Below, one piece after another: positions 50,323 to 59,958 of a stretch of 64,000 nucleotides of DNA (positions within the stretch are counted from its first letter, which is position 1; each line of letters starts with the position of its first letter). The notes under the pieces are model-generated. The model saw only the letters and a list, made by a program, of their open reading frames with translations, did not search any database and was not told the origin of the DNA. Source of the stretch: Vreelandella arcis (GTDB lineage: Bacteria > Pseudomonadota > Gammaproteobacteria > Pseudomonadales > Halomonadaceae); NCBI RefSeq assembly GCF_900103865.1, contig NZ_FNII01000007.1, positions 62,001 to 126,000 of the forward strand, given 5' to 3'. A program made the translations under genes and the position numbers.

Positions 50323-50801
50323 TGCTCGAGACGCTTAATTTTTGGATTGCGACCGGCTTTGGGCTGGGGCTTGCGCCTATCGCTCCGGGCACCTTTGGTT
50401 CGCTACTGGGTATACTGCTGGCATGGTGGCTGCTTGACAAACCCACGGGCCAGCAAGCGGCGGTGATCGGCGTGTTGTTGGTAGCGGCGGTGCCGGTTTG
50501 CCACGTCGCCGCGTGGCATTATGCTGGGCTGGATCATGGCAGTATCGTCGCCGATGAATACGTGGCGTTTCCGCTGGCGGTCATCGGCCTGAGCGCCGCA
50601 CGCCATCCGCTGATCATGGCGCTGGCGTTTGCGGCCTATCGCTTCTTCGATGGATTCAAGCCAGCGCCGATTCATCTGGCAGAGTATGTTAGCGGCGGCT
50701 TTGGCATCGTGTTGGACGATGTGATCGCCGCGCTGGTGACCTGGGTGGTTATCGCCAGCGGCCTGTTCGTCTGGCAGCGCTCCCAACGACGCAACGTTTA
50801 A
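50322..50801 (+). CDS. phosphatidylglycerophosphatase A-like protein
   Basis: A 159-residue membrane protein of the PgpA family, with GLGLAPIAPGTFGSLLG and the acidic motif IVADEYVAFPLAV, both conserved in PgpA, and RFFDGFKPAPI. It would dephosphorylate phosphatidylglycerol phosphate in the inner membrane. It probably forms an operon with the DUF533 gene, with which it shares a TAATG junction. A second PgpA may exist elsewhere in the genome. Confidence 0.85.
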   Translation: MLETLNFWIATGFGLGLAPIAPGTFGSLLGILLAWWLLDKPTGQQAAVIGVLLVAAVPVCHVAAWHYAGLDHGSIVADEYVAFPLAVIGLSAARHPLIMALAFAAYRFFDGFKPAPIHLAEYVSGGFGIVLDDVIAALVTWVVIASGLFVWQRSQRRNV

Positions 50802-50826
50802 CGACGAGCACCACTGTCGGACGCAT

Positions 50827-50857
50827 AAAAAACGCCGCAGGCCAAAAGCCTGCGGCG
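50827..50857 (-). terminator. Rho-independent terminator of the Sad-type gene
   Basis: On the minus strand CGCCGCAGGC-TTTTG-GCCTGCGGCG is followed by TTTTTT, a classic terminator 37 bp after the dehydrogenase stop codon. Confidence 0.9.
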
Positions 50858-50893
50858 CTTGTCGTTGCGGCTCCGCTTGTCGCGAACCGAGAC

Positions 50894-52276
50894 TTACTCT
50901 TGGACGACAATCACCGATTTCACATTGACGAATTCGTGCATGCCGAAGCCGCCGTGTTCACGCCCGTAGCCGGAATCCTTCACGCCGCCAAAGGGCATTT
51001 CCGGGGTGGCGACGCCAAAGCCGTTAATAAACACCATGCCGGTATCGAAATACTGGCTGGCCAGTTCGGTGGCGCGCTTGACGTCTTTAGAGATAATGCC
51101 ACCGCCGAGGCCGTAGCGGCTATCGTTGGCGATGCGCATGGCATCGTCATCGTCCTTGGCGCGAATCAATGCAGCGACCGGGCCGAACAGCTCGTCGTCG
51201 TAGGCAGGCTGGCCTGGGGTGACGTTATCCAGCACGGTAACCGGGTAGAACGCGCCTTTGCCGTCGGGTTTCTCACCGCCGCATAGAATCTTCGCGCCTT
51301 TGCGTACGCTTTCTTCTACCTGCTCGTGTAGGTCGTCGCGTAAATCGACGCGCGCCATGGGGCCTACATCGATACCATTTTGTGTGGGGTCACCGACCTT
51401 CAGCGCACGCATCTTCTCGACGAAGCGCTCTTTAAAGGCCTCGTAGTTTGCTTCGGTGACCACAAAGCGTTTGGCGGCCACGCAGGTTTGCCCGGTGTTG
51501 TAGACGCGACCCATCACGCAGGTATCCACGGCGACGTCCAGGTCGGCATCGTCGAGCACCAGGTAGGCATCGTTGGAGCCTAGCTCAAGCACGGTCTTTT
51601 TCAGATGCTCGGCGGCTTTGCCGGCCACTTTGCGACCCGCGCCGTCGCTGCCGGTCAGCGTGACGCCGCGCACAGCTGGGTGAGCAATGACCTCATCGGA
51701 TACATCATGAGAAATCACCAGCGTGCGGAAGACGTTTTCTGGTAGCCCCGCTTCGCGGTAGATTTTTTCAAGCAGTAGGCCGCTGCCGGTAACGCATTCA
51801 GCGTGCTTAAGCAGTACGGCATTGCCCGCCATAATATTGGCGATCGAATAACGCACGACCTGGTAGGCAGGGAAGTTCCAGGGCTGAATGCCGTAGATAA
51901 CGCCTATTGGCGAGTAGGTGACAATGCCGCGTTCACCGTTGCTCGGGTTTCGTGTTTCATCGGCGAGCGATGTCGGGCCGTGCTCGGCGGTGTAATCGCA
52001 AATGCCCGCACACAGGTCGACTTCTTGATGCGCCTGTTCGGGGAGTTTGCCCATTTCTTTGACCATAAAGTCGGCCAGTTCGTCGCGGTTTGCTTTTAGT
52101 GCTTCGCCGATGGCTTTAACGACTTGAGCGCGTTGCTCGAGGGGTTTGAGCCGCCACTCGAGAAATGCTTGATGACTCGCCTCAACCACCTGCTTCGCTT
52201 GGCTGGCATCCATCAGCGCATAGGTTTCTAGCGTTTCGCCGGTGGTTGGGTTAACGGTCGTGATGCTGTTGCTCAT
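50894..52276 (-). CDS. succinate-semialdehyde dehydrogenase, Sad/YneI type
   Basis: A 460-residue aldehyde dehydrogenase. Substrate-channel motif IQPWNFPAYQV, the catalytic Glu in VLELGSNDAY and catalytic Cys in NTGQTCVAAKRF are all present. Length and sequence follow E. coli Sad, which oxidises succinate semialdehyde with NAD+; broader aldehyde use is possible. It stands alone with its own terminator; no GABA transaminase is adjacent. Confidence 0.9.
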   Translation of the reverse strand: MSNSITTVNPTTGETLETYALMDASQAKQVVEASHQAFLEWRLKPLEQRAQVVKAIGEALKANRDELADFMVKEMGKLPEQAHQEVDLCAGICDYTAEHGPTSLADETRNPSNGERGIVTYSPIGVIYGIQPWNFPAYQVVRYSIANIMAGNAVLLKHAECVTGSGLLLEKIYREAGLPENVFRTLVISHDVSDEVIAHPAVRGVTLTGSDGAGRKVAGKAAEHLKKTVLELGSNDAYLVLDDADLDVAVDTCVMGRVYNTGQTCVAAKRFVVTEANYEAFKERFVEKMRALKVGDPTQNGIDVGPMARVDLRDDLHEQVEESVRKGAKILCGGEKPDGKGAFYPVTVLDNVTPGQPAYDDELFGPVAALIRAKDDDDAMRIANDSRYGLGGGIISKDVKRATELASQYFDTGMVFINGFGVATPEMPFGGVKDSGYGREHGGFGMHEFVNVKSVIVVQE

Positions 52277-52460
52277 AAGATCTCCTATCTATAGATCAAC
52301 GCTTTTAAATCAAAACTATCTAAATCAACAATGCTCTAGATCAACGCGTCCTAGCCAATGGCTTCATTAGACGACTGGTCTACTATTGCTGGCATTCACT
52401 GTAGTAGAAAACTGGCAATGCTGCCAAATAGGCGATCCCTATGGCTAACGAGAGCTCTGG

Positions 52461-53087
52461 TCAATCGAAGGTTGGGCCGCCAGCTTCGTCGCCCCATACC
52501 TCGTCTAGGCGACCATCACGACCGCAGCTAAAGCGGTAAAACTTATAGCGCACTGGGTTTTTTTGGTAATAGTCCTGGTGGTATTCCTCGGCCTTCCAGA
52601 AGGTTTCAGCGGGTAAAATGTCGGTAGCGATGTCCTGCTCAAAGCGGTCTTCCAGTTCGGCTTTGGAGGCTTCGGCCAGTTCGCGCTGCTCATCATTCTG
52701 ATAAAAGATCGCTGAGCGGTACTGGTCGCCAACGTCGCAAAATTGGCGGCCAACCGCGAACGGGTCGATATTGCGCCAGAAAATATCGAGTAGCTGTTCG
52801 TAGCTGATTTGCGCTTTATCGTATTCGACCTTGACCACCTCGATATGGCCGGTATCGCCACTGCTGACTTGGTCGTAGGTCGGGTCTTCCAGTTCGCCGC
52901 CGGTATAGCCGGAAATGGTCGCCGTTACGCCGGGCTGGCGGTCGTAAGGGGGTTCCATGCACCAGAAGCAGCCGCCAGCAAATACCGCTTCCGCGGGCGT
53001 CTCGGCCTGAAGCGACGTGCTGGTGATGCCGATAGCAGCGGTAGCGATCCCCAGCGCTAACGGGCGAAGTGGTAGGTGTTGCATCAT
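52461..53087 (-). CDS. msrA: exported peptide-methionine (S)-S-oxide reductase
   Basis: A 208-residue MsrA with an N-terminal signal peptide (MMQHLPLRPLALGIATAAIG, cleavage near LQA). It has the active-site motif GGCFWCMEPPYD, then SGYTGGE and YHQDYYQKNPVRYKFYRF. It would reduce S-form methionine sulfoxide outside the cytoplasm, complementing MsrP in this window. GGGAG precedes the ATG at 53087. Export is deduced only from the leader; most MsrA proteins are cytoplasmic. Confidence 0.9.
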   Translation of the reverse strand: MMQHLPLRPLALGIATAAIGITSTSLQAETPAEAVFAGGCFWCMEPPYDRQPGVTATISGYTGGELEDPTYDQVSSGDTGHIEVVKVEYDKAQISYEQLLDIFWRNIDPFAVGRQFCDVGDQYRSAIFYQNDEQRELAEASKAELEDRFEQDIATDILPAETFWKAEEYHQDYYQKNPVRYKFYRFSCGRDGRLDEVWGDEAGGPTFD

Positions 53088-53178
53088 GAGGTTGACTCCC
53101 GGAAGGTGAACCATGCTGTTGTGAGTTGTTTAGTCGCCAGGTGGTTCACTTTCCTTACAATCGATAGTTATCCCTTCG

Positions 53179-54087
53179 TTAAACCTGGCCATGGCGTGGG
53201 GGCCATACGTCGTCCAGGGTTGTTAACGCGGTAGCGATCGGTGGCTCGGCTGCCCGGTCGTGTCGCCAAATCAGGCCCAGAGCGCAGGGCAGACGAACAT
53301 GGTCTGCCACGGCCAGGCCGCTTTCCTGACGTTCGGCCATGGCCAGGGCGTCGCGTGCCAGGCTCAGCCCGACGCCGGCGCGTACCAGATCGAGCATGCA
53401 GGCTTCCTGATCGACCTGGGCGACGCGGTTGGGCGTCACCTGACTGGCGGCAAAGCGACTTTGCAGCAACCGGTGATGCACCGAGTCGAGCGGGGTGACG
53501 ATCCAAGGCAGGCGCGCCAGCGACGCCCAGCGTGTGTCCGTCAGCCGCGCCTCCCAGCCGGCGGGGGCAATCACGTGGTAGTCAAACTGGGTAAGCTCTC
53601 GCCAAGCAAGGGCTTGGTGGCCCGTGCCTTCTCCTGGTGGCGCGAGATAAAACCCAACGTCCAAATCGCCCTGTTCAATGCGCGCCAGCACGCGGCCACT
53701 CATGCCGTGGTGCAGTTCGGTTTCCAACTGCGGTGCCCTGAGCATTAAGCGGCTGAGAAACGCCCCTAGGCGAATAAATTCCGGATCCACGATGGTGCCG
53801 ATGGTCAGCTTGCCGCGTAGCGTGCTGTGTAGCGCACTGGCGGTTTGTTCAAACGCGTTGGCGCCGGCCAACGCTGTTTCGGCGGCGGGCAGCAGGGCGA
53901 GCCCGTCGGCGGTCAGGGTGAGGCCCTGCGGGCGTCGGTTGAACAGGGTTAGCCCCAGGTTGGCCTGCAGCTGCTTCAACTTTAGGCTAACCGCGGGCTG
54001 GGTGAGGTGCAGTTGTTGGGCCGCGCGAGAGACGCTGCCTGCGCGGGCAACGGCCACAAAAGCCCTGAGTGTGGCGTATTCCTGCAT
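53179..54087 (-). CDS. LysR-family transcriptional regulator
   Basis: A 302-residue LysR protein. Its helix-turn-helix (VSRAAQQLHLTQPAVSLKLK) and wing (LTLFNRRPQGLTLTADG) are complete, followed by a full effector domain. It is divergent from mmsA (54227), across a 139-bp gap, and likely controls the mmsA-GMC pair. Confidence 0.92.
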   Translation of the reverse strand: MQEYATLRAFVAVARAGSVSRAAQQLHLTQPAVSLKLKQLQANLGLTLFNRRPQGLTLTADGLALLPAAETALAGANAFEQTASALHSTLRGKLTIGTIVDPEFIRLGAFLSRLMLRAPQLETELHHGMSGRVLARIEQGDLDVGFYLAPPGEGTGHQALAWRELTQFDYHVIAPAGWEARLTDTRWASLARLPWIVTPLDSVHHRLLQSRFAASQVTPNRVAQVDQEACMLDLVRAGVGLSLARDALAMAERQESGLAVADHVRLPCALGLIWRHDRAAEPPIATALTTLDDVWPPRHGQV

Positions 54088-54226
54088 GGGCGGCTTCCTT
54101 TTGGGGTAGTGATATTAGTTAAGCTTATATCGTGGTTAAAAATTACTCAATTGATTGCCCCTGTAAGGCCAGTAATCTGTTGCTATCGATATTTTAATAA
54201 TCACGACACTTATAAAGGTTGCCCCC

Positions 54227-55747
54227 ATGACCGCAACAACAACGACCACCGCCATTCAACATTACATTAATGGCCAAGTGAGCAGCGGCACCGGTGATGC
54301 TCAAAACGTATTTAATCCGGCGACGGGTGAGGTCACCGGGCAGGTGGCGTTAGCCGGTGAGCGCGAAGTAAATGCCGCCGTAGAGGCCGCCCAAGCCGCC
54401 TTTCCTGCCTGGGCCGACACGCCGCCGATTCGCCGGGCGCGGGTGATGTTCAAATTTCTTGAACTGCTCAATGCCAATAAGGACGCCTTGGCCGAGGCTA
54501 TTACCAAAGAGCACGGCAAAGTATTTACCGATGCCCAGGGGGAAGTCGCCCGGGGGATCGATGTCGTCGAGTTCGCCTGCGGGATTCCCCAACTGATGAA
54601 GGGCGACTACACCGAACAGGTGAGCACCGGTATTGATAACTGGACAGTACGCCAGCCACTCGGTGTGGTGGCCGGCATTACGCCGTTTAACTTCCCGGTT
54701 ATGGTGCCCATGTGGATGTTTCCGGTCGCCATCGCCACGGGGAACACCTTTATTCTGAAACCCAGCCCGTTGGATCCGAGTGCTTCGTTGATGATTGCTG
54801 ATCTTCTGAAGCGAGCCGGGCTACCCGATGGCGTATTTAACGTGGTGCAGGGCGGCAAGGACGCGGTTGAATTGCTGCTTGATCATCCTGAGGTCAAAGC
54901 GTTGTCATTTGTTGGATCCACGCCCATCGCCAACCTGATTTATGAGCGCGGTGCCCGCCATGGCAAGCGCGTCCAGGCGCTTGGTGGTGCGAAAAACCAC
55001 ATGGTGGTAATGCCCGACGCGCATTTGGACAAGGCCGTTGATGCCTTGGTCGGTGCGGCTTATGGCTCAGCTGGCGAGCGCTGCATGGCGATTAGCGTTG
55101 CGGTGTTGGTCGGCGATGTCGCCGATAAAGTTGTCCCAGCATTGGCCGAGCGTGCCAAATCCCTCAAAGTGAAAAATGGCATGCAACCGGACGCCGAAAT
55201 GGGCCCGATTGTGACCCGCGAGGCGCACCAACGGATTACCGGCTACATCGACAAAGGCGTGGCCGAAGGCGCCGAGCTGCTTGTCGACGGTCGCGAATTT
55301 AATGCGGCCCAGACCGGCGATGGCTGTGACGAAGGCTTCTGGATGGGCGGCACGCTGTTTGATCGCGTCACGCCGGACATGACCATTTACAAAGAAGAGA
55401 TTTTCGGCCCGGTATTGGTTTGCGTTCGGGTGCCCGACGCGTCCACCGCGATTCAACTGATCAACGACCATGAATTCGGTAACGGCGTCAGCTGCTTTAC
55501 CGAAAGCGGCAGCGTGGCGCGGGAGTTCGGCCGTCGTATTCAAGTGGGTATGGTCGGCATCAACGTGCCGATTCCTGTGCCGATGGCGTGGCATGGCTTC
55601 GGCGGCTGGAAGCGCTCGTTGTTCGGCGACACCCATGCCTACGGTGAAGAAGGCGTGCGTTTCTACACTAAGCAGAAGTCGATCATGCAGCGCTGGTCGG
55701 ACTCGATTGACGGTGGGGCGGACTTTGTCATGCCCACGGCCAAGTAA
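54227..55747 (+). CDS. mmsA: CoA-acylating methylmalonate-semialdehyde dehydrogenase
   Basis: A 506-residue aldehyde dehydrogenase of the MmsA/IolA type. It has [20 protein letters not shown] in the nucleotide region and the catalytic Cys in [14 protein letters not shown]. The family lacks the general-base Glu seen in hydrolytic ALDHs and transfers the acyl group to CoA, making propionyl- or acetyl-CoA from valine, inositol or beta-alanine breakdown. A GMC oxidoreductase gene follows 25 bp later. Confidence 0.92.
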   Translation: MTATTTTTAIQHYINGQVSSGTGDAQNVFNPATGEVTGQVALAGEREVNAAVEAAQAAFPAWADTPPIRRARVMFKFLELLNANKDALAEAITKEHGKVFTDAQGEVARGIDVVEFACGIPQLMKGDYTEQVSTGIDNWTVRQPLGVVAGITPFNFPVMVPMWMFPVAIATGNTFILKPSPLDPSASLMIADLLKRAGLPDGVFNVVQGGKDAVELLLDHPEVKALSFVGSTPIANLIYERGARHGKRVQALGGAKNHMVVMPDAHLDKAVDALVGAAYGSAGERCMAISVAVLVGDVADKVVPALAERAKSLKVKNGMQPDAEMGPIVTREAHQRITGYIDKGVAEGAELLVDGREFNAAQTGDGCDEGFWMGGTLFDRVTPDMTIYKEEIFGPVLVCVRVPDASTAIQLINDHEFGNGVSCFTESGSVAREFGRRIQVGMVGINVPIPVPMAWHGFGGWKRSLFGDTHAYGEEGVRFYTKQKSIMQRWSDSIDGGADFVMPTAK

Positions 55748-55772
55748 TCGCACTCGCGGCAGGAGTCAGCCC

Positions 55773-57434
55773 ATGTCCGATACCCCTCATCAGTTTGACT
55801 ACATCGTGGTCGGAGCAGGCACCGCCGGGTGCCTGCTGGCCAACCGCTTGAGCGCCAACCCGAATCACCGGGTATTGCTGATCGAGGCGGGCGGGCGCGA
55901 CAACTACCACTGGATTCACATTCCGGTGGGCTACCTCTACTGCATCAATAATCCGCGCACCGACTGGATGTTTCGTACCGAGCCCGACGCCGGGCTCAAC
56001 GGTCGCTCGCTGATCTATCCACGGGGCAAGACCTTGGGCGGCTGTTCCAGCATCAATGGCATGCTGTATATCCGTGGTCAAGCGAGGGATTATAACCACT
56101 GGGCCGAGGTGACCGGTGACGATGCCTGGCGCTGGGAAAATTGTCTGCCTGATTTTATCAAGCACGAACACCATCATCGCCTGGATGAAGGTGGCGATGC
56201 CGATGCTGAGCACTGCGATTTTCATGGTCACGGTGGTGAATGGCGGGTGGAAAAGCAGCGGCTAAGCTGGCAAGTGCTGGATGATTTTGCTGAAGCGGCG
56301 GCACAGTCAGGTATACCCCGGACGCGAGACTTTAATCGCGGCGACAACGAAGGGGTGGACTACTTTGAGGTCAATCAGCGCGCCGGCTGGCGTTGGAATA
56401 CGTCAAAAGCGTTTTTGAAGCCGGTGCGACAGCGTCATAACCTTACCGTTTGGCACTCAACCCATGTCAACCAACTGGTATTTGCTAACGATGGCGCAAT
56501 GCCACGATGTGTTGGCGCCGACGTGGTGCGCGAAGGTGAAACGCTGCGTGTGAATGCCAGCCAGGAAGTCATCCTGTCCGCTGGGTCGATTGGTTCGCCT
56601 CAGTTGTTACAGCTATCCGGCATTGGTCCCGCTGACTTGCTGGATGAACATGGTATCGAGGTGGTGAGCGCCTTGCCCGGCGTGGGCGAAAACCTGCAGG
56701 ATCACCTGCAAATTCGCTCGGTGTACAAGATCCAGGGAGGTAAAACGCTCAACACGATAGCCAACTCACTGATAGGCAAGGCCAAAATTGGCCTGGAGTA
56801 TGCCCTTAAACGTACCGGGCCCATGAGTATGGCGCCGTCGCAGCTGTGTATATTTACGCACAGCGGCGAGGAGTATGACTATGCCAATATCCAGTACCAC
56901 GTTCAGCCGTTAAGCCTGGAGGCTTTTGGCCAGCCGCTACACCCGTACTCCGCGATTACGGCGAGCGTGTGCAACCTGAATCCCAGTAGCCGAGGGTCGG
57001 TTAGGATTAAGAGCCGCGATCCGCGTCAGGCGCCCGCTATCATGCCGAATTACCTGAGTACGCCGGAAGATCGCAAGGTGGCCGCCGATTCGCTGCGGGT
57101 GACGCGTAGAATTGCCGAGCAGCCCGCCTTTGCCAAGTATCAGCCCGAAGAAGTGAAGCCCGGCCTCGAGTACCAGAGCGATGACGAGCTGGCGCGTCTG
57201 GCCGGGGATATCGGCACGACGATCTTTCATCCGGTGGGCACCGCGCGCATGGGGCGGGAAGACGATCCGATGGCCGTGGTTGACAGCCAGCTGCGCGTTC
57301 GCGGCGTCAGTGGGCTACGCGTGGCGGATGCCAGCGTGATGCCGACGATCACCAGCGGCAACACCAATTCGCCGACGTTAATGATCGCCGAAAAGGCCGC
57401 CTGCTGGATATTGTCAGCACGGTCATCGAACTGA
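55773..57434 (+). CDS. GMC-family FAD oxidoreductase (choline dehydrogenase-like)
   Basis: A 553-residue flavoprotein. It has the ADP-binding YIVVGAGTAGCLLANRLS near the N-terminus, PRGKTLGGCSSINGMLYIRG (GMC signature 1), GSIGSPQLLQLSGIGP (signature 2), and C-terminal HPVGTARMG and SGNTNSPTLMIAEKA, which hold the active-site His/Asn. It likely oxidises an alcohol whose aldehyde product feeds MmsA. GGCAGGAG precedes the ATG at 55773. It shares the operon with mmsA. Confidence 0.92.
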   Translation: MSDTPHQFDYIVVGAGTAGCLLANRLSANPNHRVLLIEAGGRDNYHWIHIPVGYLYCINNPRTDWMFRTEPDAGLNGRSLIYPRGKTLGGCSSINGMLYIRGQARDYNHWAEVTGDDAWRWENCLPDFIKHEHHHRLDEGGDADAEHCDFHGHGGEWRVEKQRLSWQVLDDFAEAAAQSGIPRTRDFNRGDNEGVDYFEVNQRAGWRWNTSKAFLKPVRQRHNLTVWHSTHVNQLVFANDGAMPRCVGADVVREGETLRVNASQEVILSAGSIGSPQLLQLSGIGPADLLDEHGIEVVSALPGVGENLQDHLQIRSVYKIQGGKTLNTIANSLIGKAKIGLEYALKRTGPMSMAPSQLCIFTHSGEEYDYANIQYHVQPLSLEAFGQPLHPYSAITASVCNLNPSSRGSVRIKSRDPRQAPAIMPNYLSTPEDRKVAADSLRVTRRIAEQPAFAKYQPEEVKPGLEYQSDDELARLAGDIGTTIFHPVGTARMGREDDPMAVVDSQLRVRGVSGLRVADASVMPTITSGNTNSPTLMIAEKAACWILSARSSN

Positions 57435-57624
57435 CATTTTTTTACGCCACAATGTTGACGTGCACCAAAACAAGGGGCATGATTCAAGCAGTTGGTTAGC
57501 AAGTTGAACGTTGTCAGCAGTATCGAAGCGCCGCAAGCGTTGAGTCTGGTGAAGGTTTCTTGTTCTACCCACTGCAACTCGGGTATTACCCGGCTCTAAA
57601 TACGCTTGATCGAGGATTTCGATA

Positions 57625-57828
57625 ATGGCAACTGGTACCGTTAAGTGGTTTAACGACACTAAAGGCTTCGGCTTTATTTCTCCTGACGACAATGGCGACG
57701 ACCTGTTCGCGCATTTCTCTGAAATTCAAGCTGACGGCTTCAAAACTCTACAAGACGGCCAGAAGGTTTCCTTCGACGTCACTCAGGGTAAAAAAGGCCT
57801 TCAGGCTTCTAACATCAAAGTTCTGTAA
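57625..57828 (+). CDS. cold-shock protein, CspA family
   Basis: A 67-residue OB-fold RNA chaperone. RNP1 (KGFGFIS) and RNP2 (DLFAHFS) are intact and the C-terminus reads QASNIKVL. The 190 bp before it (57435-57624) contains no gene; it is probably a long 5' leader like those of cold-induced csp genes, with a small hairpin (CGGGT-ATT-ACCCG, 57580-57592). GAGG lies before the ATG. A terminator follows at 57874. Confidence 0.94.
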   Translation: MATGTVKWFNDTKGFGFISPDDNGDDLFAHFSEIQADGFKTLQDGQKVSFDVTQGKKGLQASNIKVL

Positions 57829-57873
57829 TTAGAGCTCACGATGTTTGCTGTTAGCGTTTAGCGCTGGCAAGCT

Positions 57874-57901
57874 AAAAAACCCCGCTTTCGCGGGGTTTTT
57901 T
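57874..57901. terminator. bidirectional terminator after the cold-shock gene
   Basis: AAAAAACCCCGC-TTTC-GCGGGGTTTTTT, a six-base-pair GC stem extended by A/T tracts, 46 bp after the csp stop. Confidence 0.92.
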
Positions 57902-57987
57902 GTATGCGTATGAAAAATATCCATATTGCTCGCCCCCTGACGTCGCTTTGCGCTAGGGTGGCCTTTTTAAGCAAGGAATGAACGACC

Positions 57988-58656
57988 ATGACAGCTCCTG
58001 GCGAACTAATCATCGAGCCGCAGAGCGGTCAACCCGCAGATGCGTGTGTGTTTATATTGCATGGCTTGGGTGCCGACGGCCATGATTTTGAGCCTCTAGT
58101 GCCGGCGCTGGGCTTGCCCGACGATGCCAACGTGCGGTTTATCATGCCCCACGCGCCCCGGCTGCCGGTGACCATCAACGGCGGGATGGTAATGCCTGCC
58201 TGGTACGATATCTTGGCGATGGACTTAGGCCGCCGGGTAGATGAGGCTCAGCTAAAGGTCTCCGCAGAACGTATCCAAATGCTCATCCAGGAGCAGATTG
58301 ACCAAGGGATCGATAGCCAGCGGGTTATCGTGGCAGGCTTTTCCCAAGGGGGAGCCGTCGCCTACCACGCTGCGCTTTCATTCCCGCTGCCGCTGGGTGG
58401 GCTGTTGGCCATGTCGACCTATTTCGCCACTGCTGACAACATTTCGTTGGCCGAGGCGAATAAGCAGATTCCGATTGAGGTTCAGCACGGCAGTTTTGAC
58501 CCCATCGTGCCGGAAAGCTTGGGCAAAAGTGGCGCTGATCGCTTAAAAAGCTTGGGCTATACGGTTAATTACCGTCAGTATTCAATGGCTCACTCGCTTT
58601 GCCCGCAGCAAGTAAGCGACATTGGCCGCTGGCTCAAGGAGCGTTTGAACGACTGA
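57988..58656 (+). CDS. carboxylesterase/phospholipase of the alpha/beta-hydrolase fold
   Basis: A 222-residue esterase. FILHGLGADGHDF forms the oxyanion region, the nucleophile Ser sits in VAGFSQGGAVAY, the Asp in HGSFDPIVPE and the His in YSMAHSLCPQQ. It matches P. fluorescens-type carboxylesterase II, acting on short-chain esters in the cytoplasm. It is followed 50 bp later by the YihY gene. Confidence 0.92.
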   Translation: MTAPGELIIEPQSGQPADACVFILHGLGADGHDFEPLVPALGLPDDANVRFIMPHAPRLPVTINGGMVMPAWYDILAMDLGRRVDEAQLKVSAERIQMLIQEQIDQGIDSQRVIVAGFSQGGAVAYHAALSFPLPLGGLLAMSTYFATADNISLAEANKQIPIEVQHGSFDPIVPESLGKSGADRLKSLGYTVNYRQYSMAHSLCPQQVSDIGRWLKERLND

Positions 58657-58706
58657 GCAGAGGTGCTCGCGTTGATAGCGCTATTACTGAGGTGGGAAGG
58701 CATGCG

Positions 58707-59729
58707 ATGAGCAAAAAAGCGACCAATCGACCAACGCTGCGCGGCCGCCAAGCCGGCTTCCCTCGTGAAATCCCCAAAACGGGATGGCAGGATATCGTCT
58801 GGCGCGTGATGCGTTCAGCACGCCGCGACCGGATTATGCTATTGGCGGCGGGCGTGGCTTTCTACGCTTTGCTGGCGCTGTTTCCCACCATTGCGGCGGT
58901 TATCTCGCTTTGGGGCCTATTGTTCGACCCCTATGAAGCGAGCCAGCAACTCTACGAAATAAGCCGTTTGATGCCCCCCGAGGCGGCAGCACTGATTGAT
59001 AATCAGGCCCAGGACGTGGTGGATAGCGTTGAGTCGAGCAATGAAATGGCCGCGTTGGTGGGGTTGTTGATCGCCATGTATATCGCCTCGAAGGGCGTCA
59101 GCGGCCTAATAGTGGGACTTAACGTCGTTTATGGTGAGCAAGAGCAGCGCAGCGTGTTTTGTTTAGGCTTATTGGTCACGGCCATGACCTTAGGCTTGAT
59201 TTTGATGACCCTGCTGTCGTTGGGGTTTATCGCGCTCGTGCCGATGTTAGTTGATGCATTGGCGGTCGTTTCTCCCTTTGATCGCATGATCGACTTTATG
59301 CGCTGGCCCGCATTGCTCGTCATGATGAGCGCCGTGATTGCGCTGCTTTACCGCTTTGCGCCGTATCGCCGCGCGGCCCAATGGGAATGGTTGAGCGTGG
59401 GGACGGTGGTCGCCACGCTGCTATGGCTGCTGGGCTCAGGGGGCTTATCGCTTTACGTGCGCCATTTCGCCAGCTTTAGTGAGTTGTATGGCTCCTTGGG
59501 GGCCGTGGTGGTATTGATGCTGTGGTTTTTGCTCTCGGCTTTTGTGGTATTGCTGGGTGCGGAGATTAATTGTGAACTTGAGCGACAGACGCGCAAGGAC
59601 ACCACCGTTGGTCAGTATCGGCCACCGGGCCAGCGTGAAGCCTACGCCGCCGATACGCTAGGTCCTGAGCATCCGTGGCATGAGCAAGACGATATCCCGA
59701 GCCCACCAGATTCTCACCACCGTGACTAA
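58707..59729 (+). CDS. YihY/BrkB-family inner-membrane protein
   Basis: A 340-residue protein with a basic N-terminus and six hydrophobic segments. The family motif AAGVAFYALLALFPTIAAVISLWGL is seen in TM1 (about 50-75, quoted in part), and SLYVRHFASFSELYGSLG precedes the last helices. Family members were once called RNase BN; their real function is unclear. I chose the ATG at 58707, preceded by GGGAAGG. The acidic C-terminus is poorly conserved. Confidence 0.88.
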   Translation: MSKKATNRPTLRGRQAGFPREIPKTGWQDIVWRVMRSARRDRIMLLAAGVAFYALLALFPTIAAVISLWGLLFDPYEASQQLYEISRLMPPEAAALIDNQAQDVVDSVESSNEMAALVGLLIAMYIASKGVSGLIVGLNVVYGEQEQRSVFCLGLLVTAMTLGLILMTLLSLGFIALVPMLVDALAVVSPFDRMIDFMRWPALLVMMSAVIALLYRFAPYRRAAQWEWLSVGTVVATLLWLLGSGGLSLYVRHFASFSELYGSLGAVVVLMLWFLLSAFVVLLGAEINCELERQTRKDTTVGQYRPPGQREAYAADTLGPEHPWHEQDDIPSPPDSHHRD

Positions 59730-59830
59730 GCGATGCTTGAGCTTGGCAGATGAGAGGGTAATGGGCTGTTAACCAATAATAATGGGGAAGCAGGACGTAG
59801 CCCCGTGCACCTGGTTAATAGGTCTTACTG

Positions 59831-59938
59831 CAAGCGTTGGAAGACGCCAACGCTTATATATTGCCGTCGGCGAAGCAGGGTCTATTAGTCACTTAACGGC
59901 TGGCTGCCTTCCGCTGTTGAGCGGGAGGCAGGCATTAG
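59831..59938. other. two hairpins in the 229-bp YihY-PhoH gap
   Basis: AAGCGTTGG-AAGACG-CCAACGCTT (59833-59856) and a second, GCCTTCCGCT-GTTG-AGCGGGAGGC (about 59908-59931), lie between the convergent YihY and PhoH genes. They are probable terminators, the second for PhoH; no gene was found in the gap. Confidence 0.55.
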
Positions 59939-59958
59939 ATACAAAAAAGGGTAAGGGG

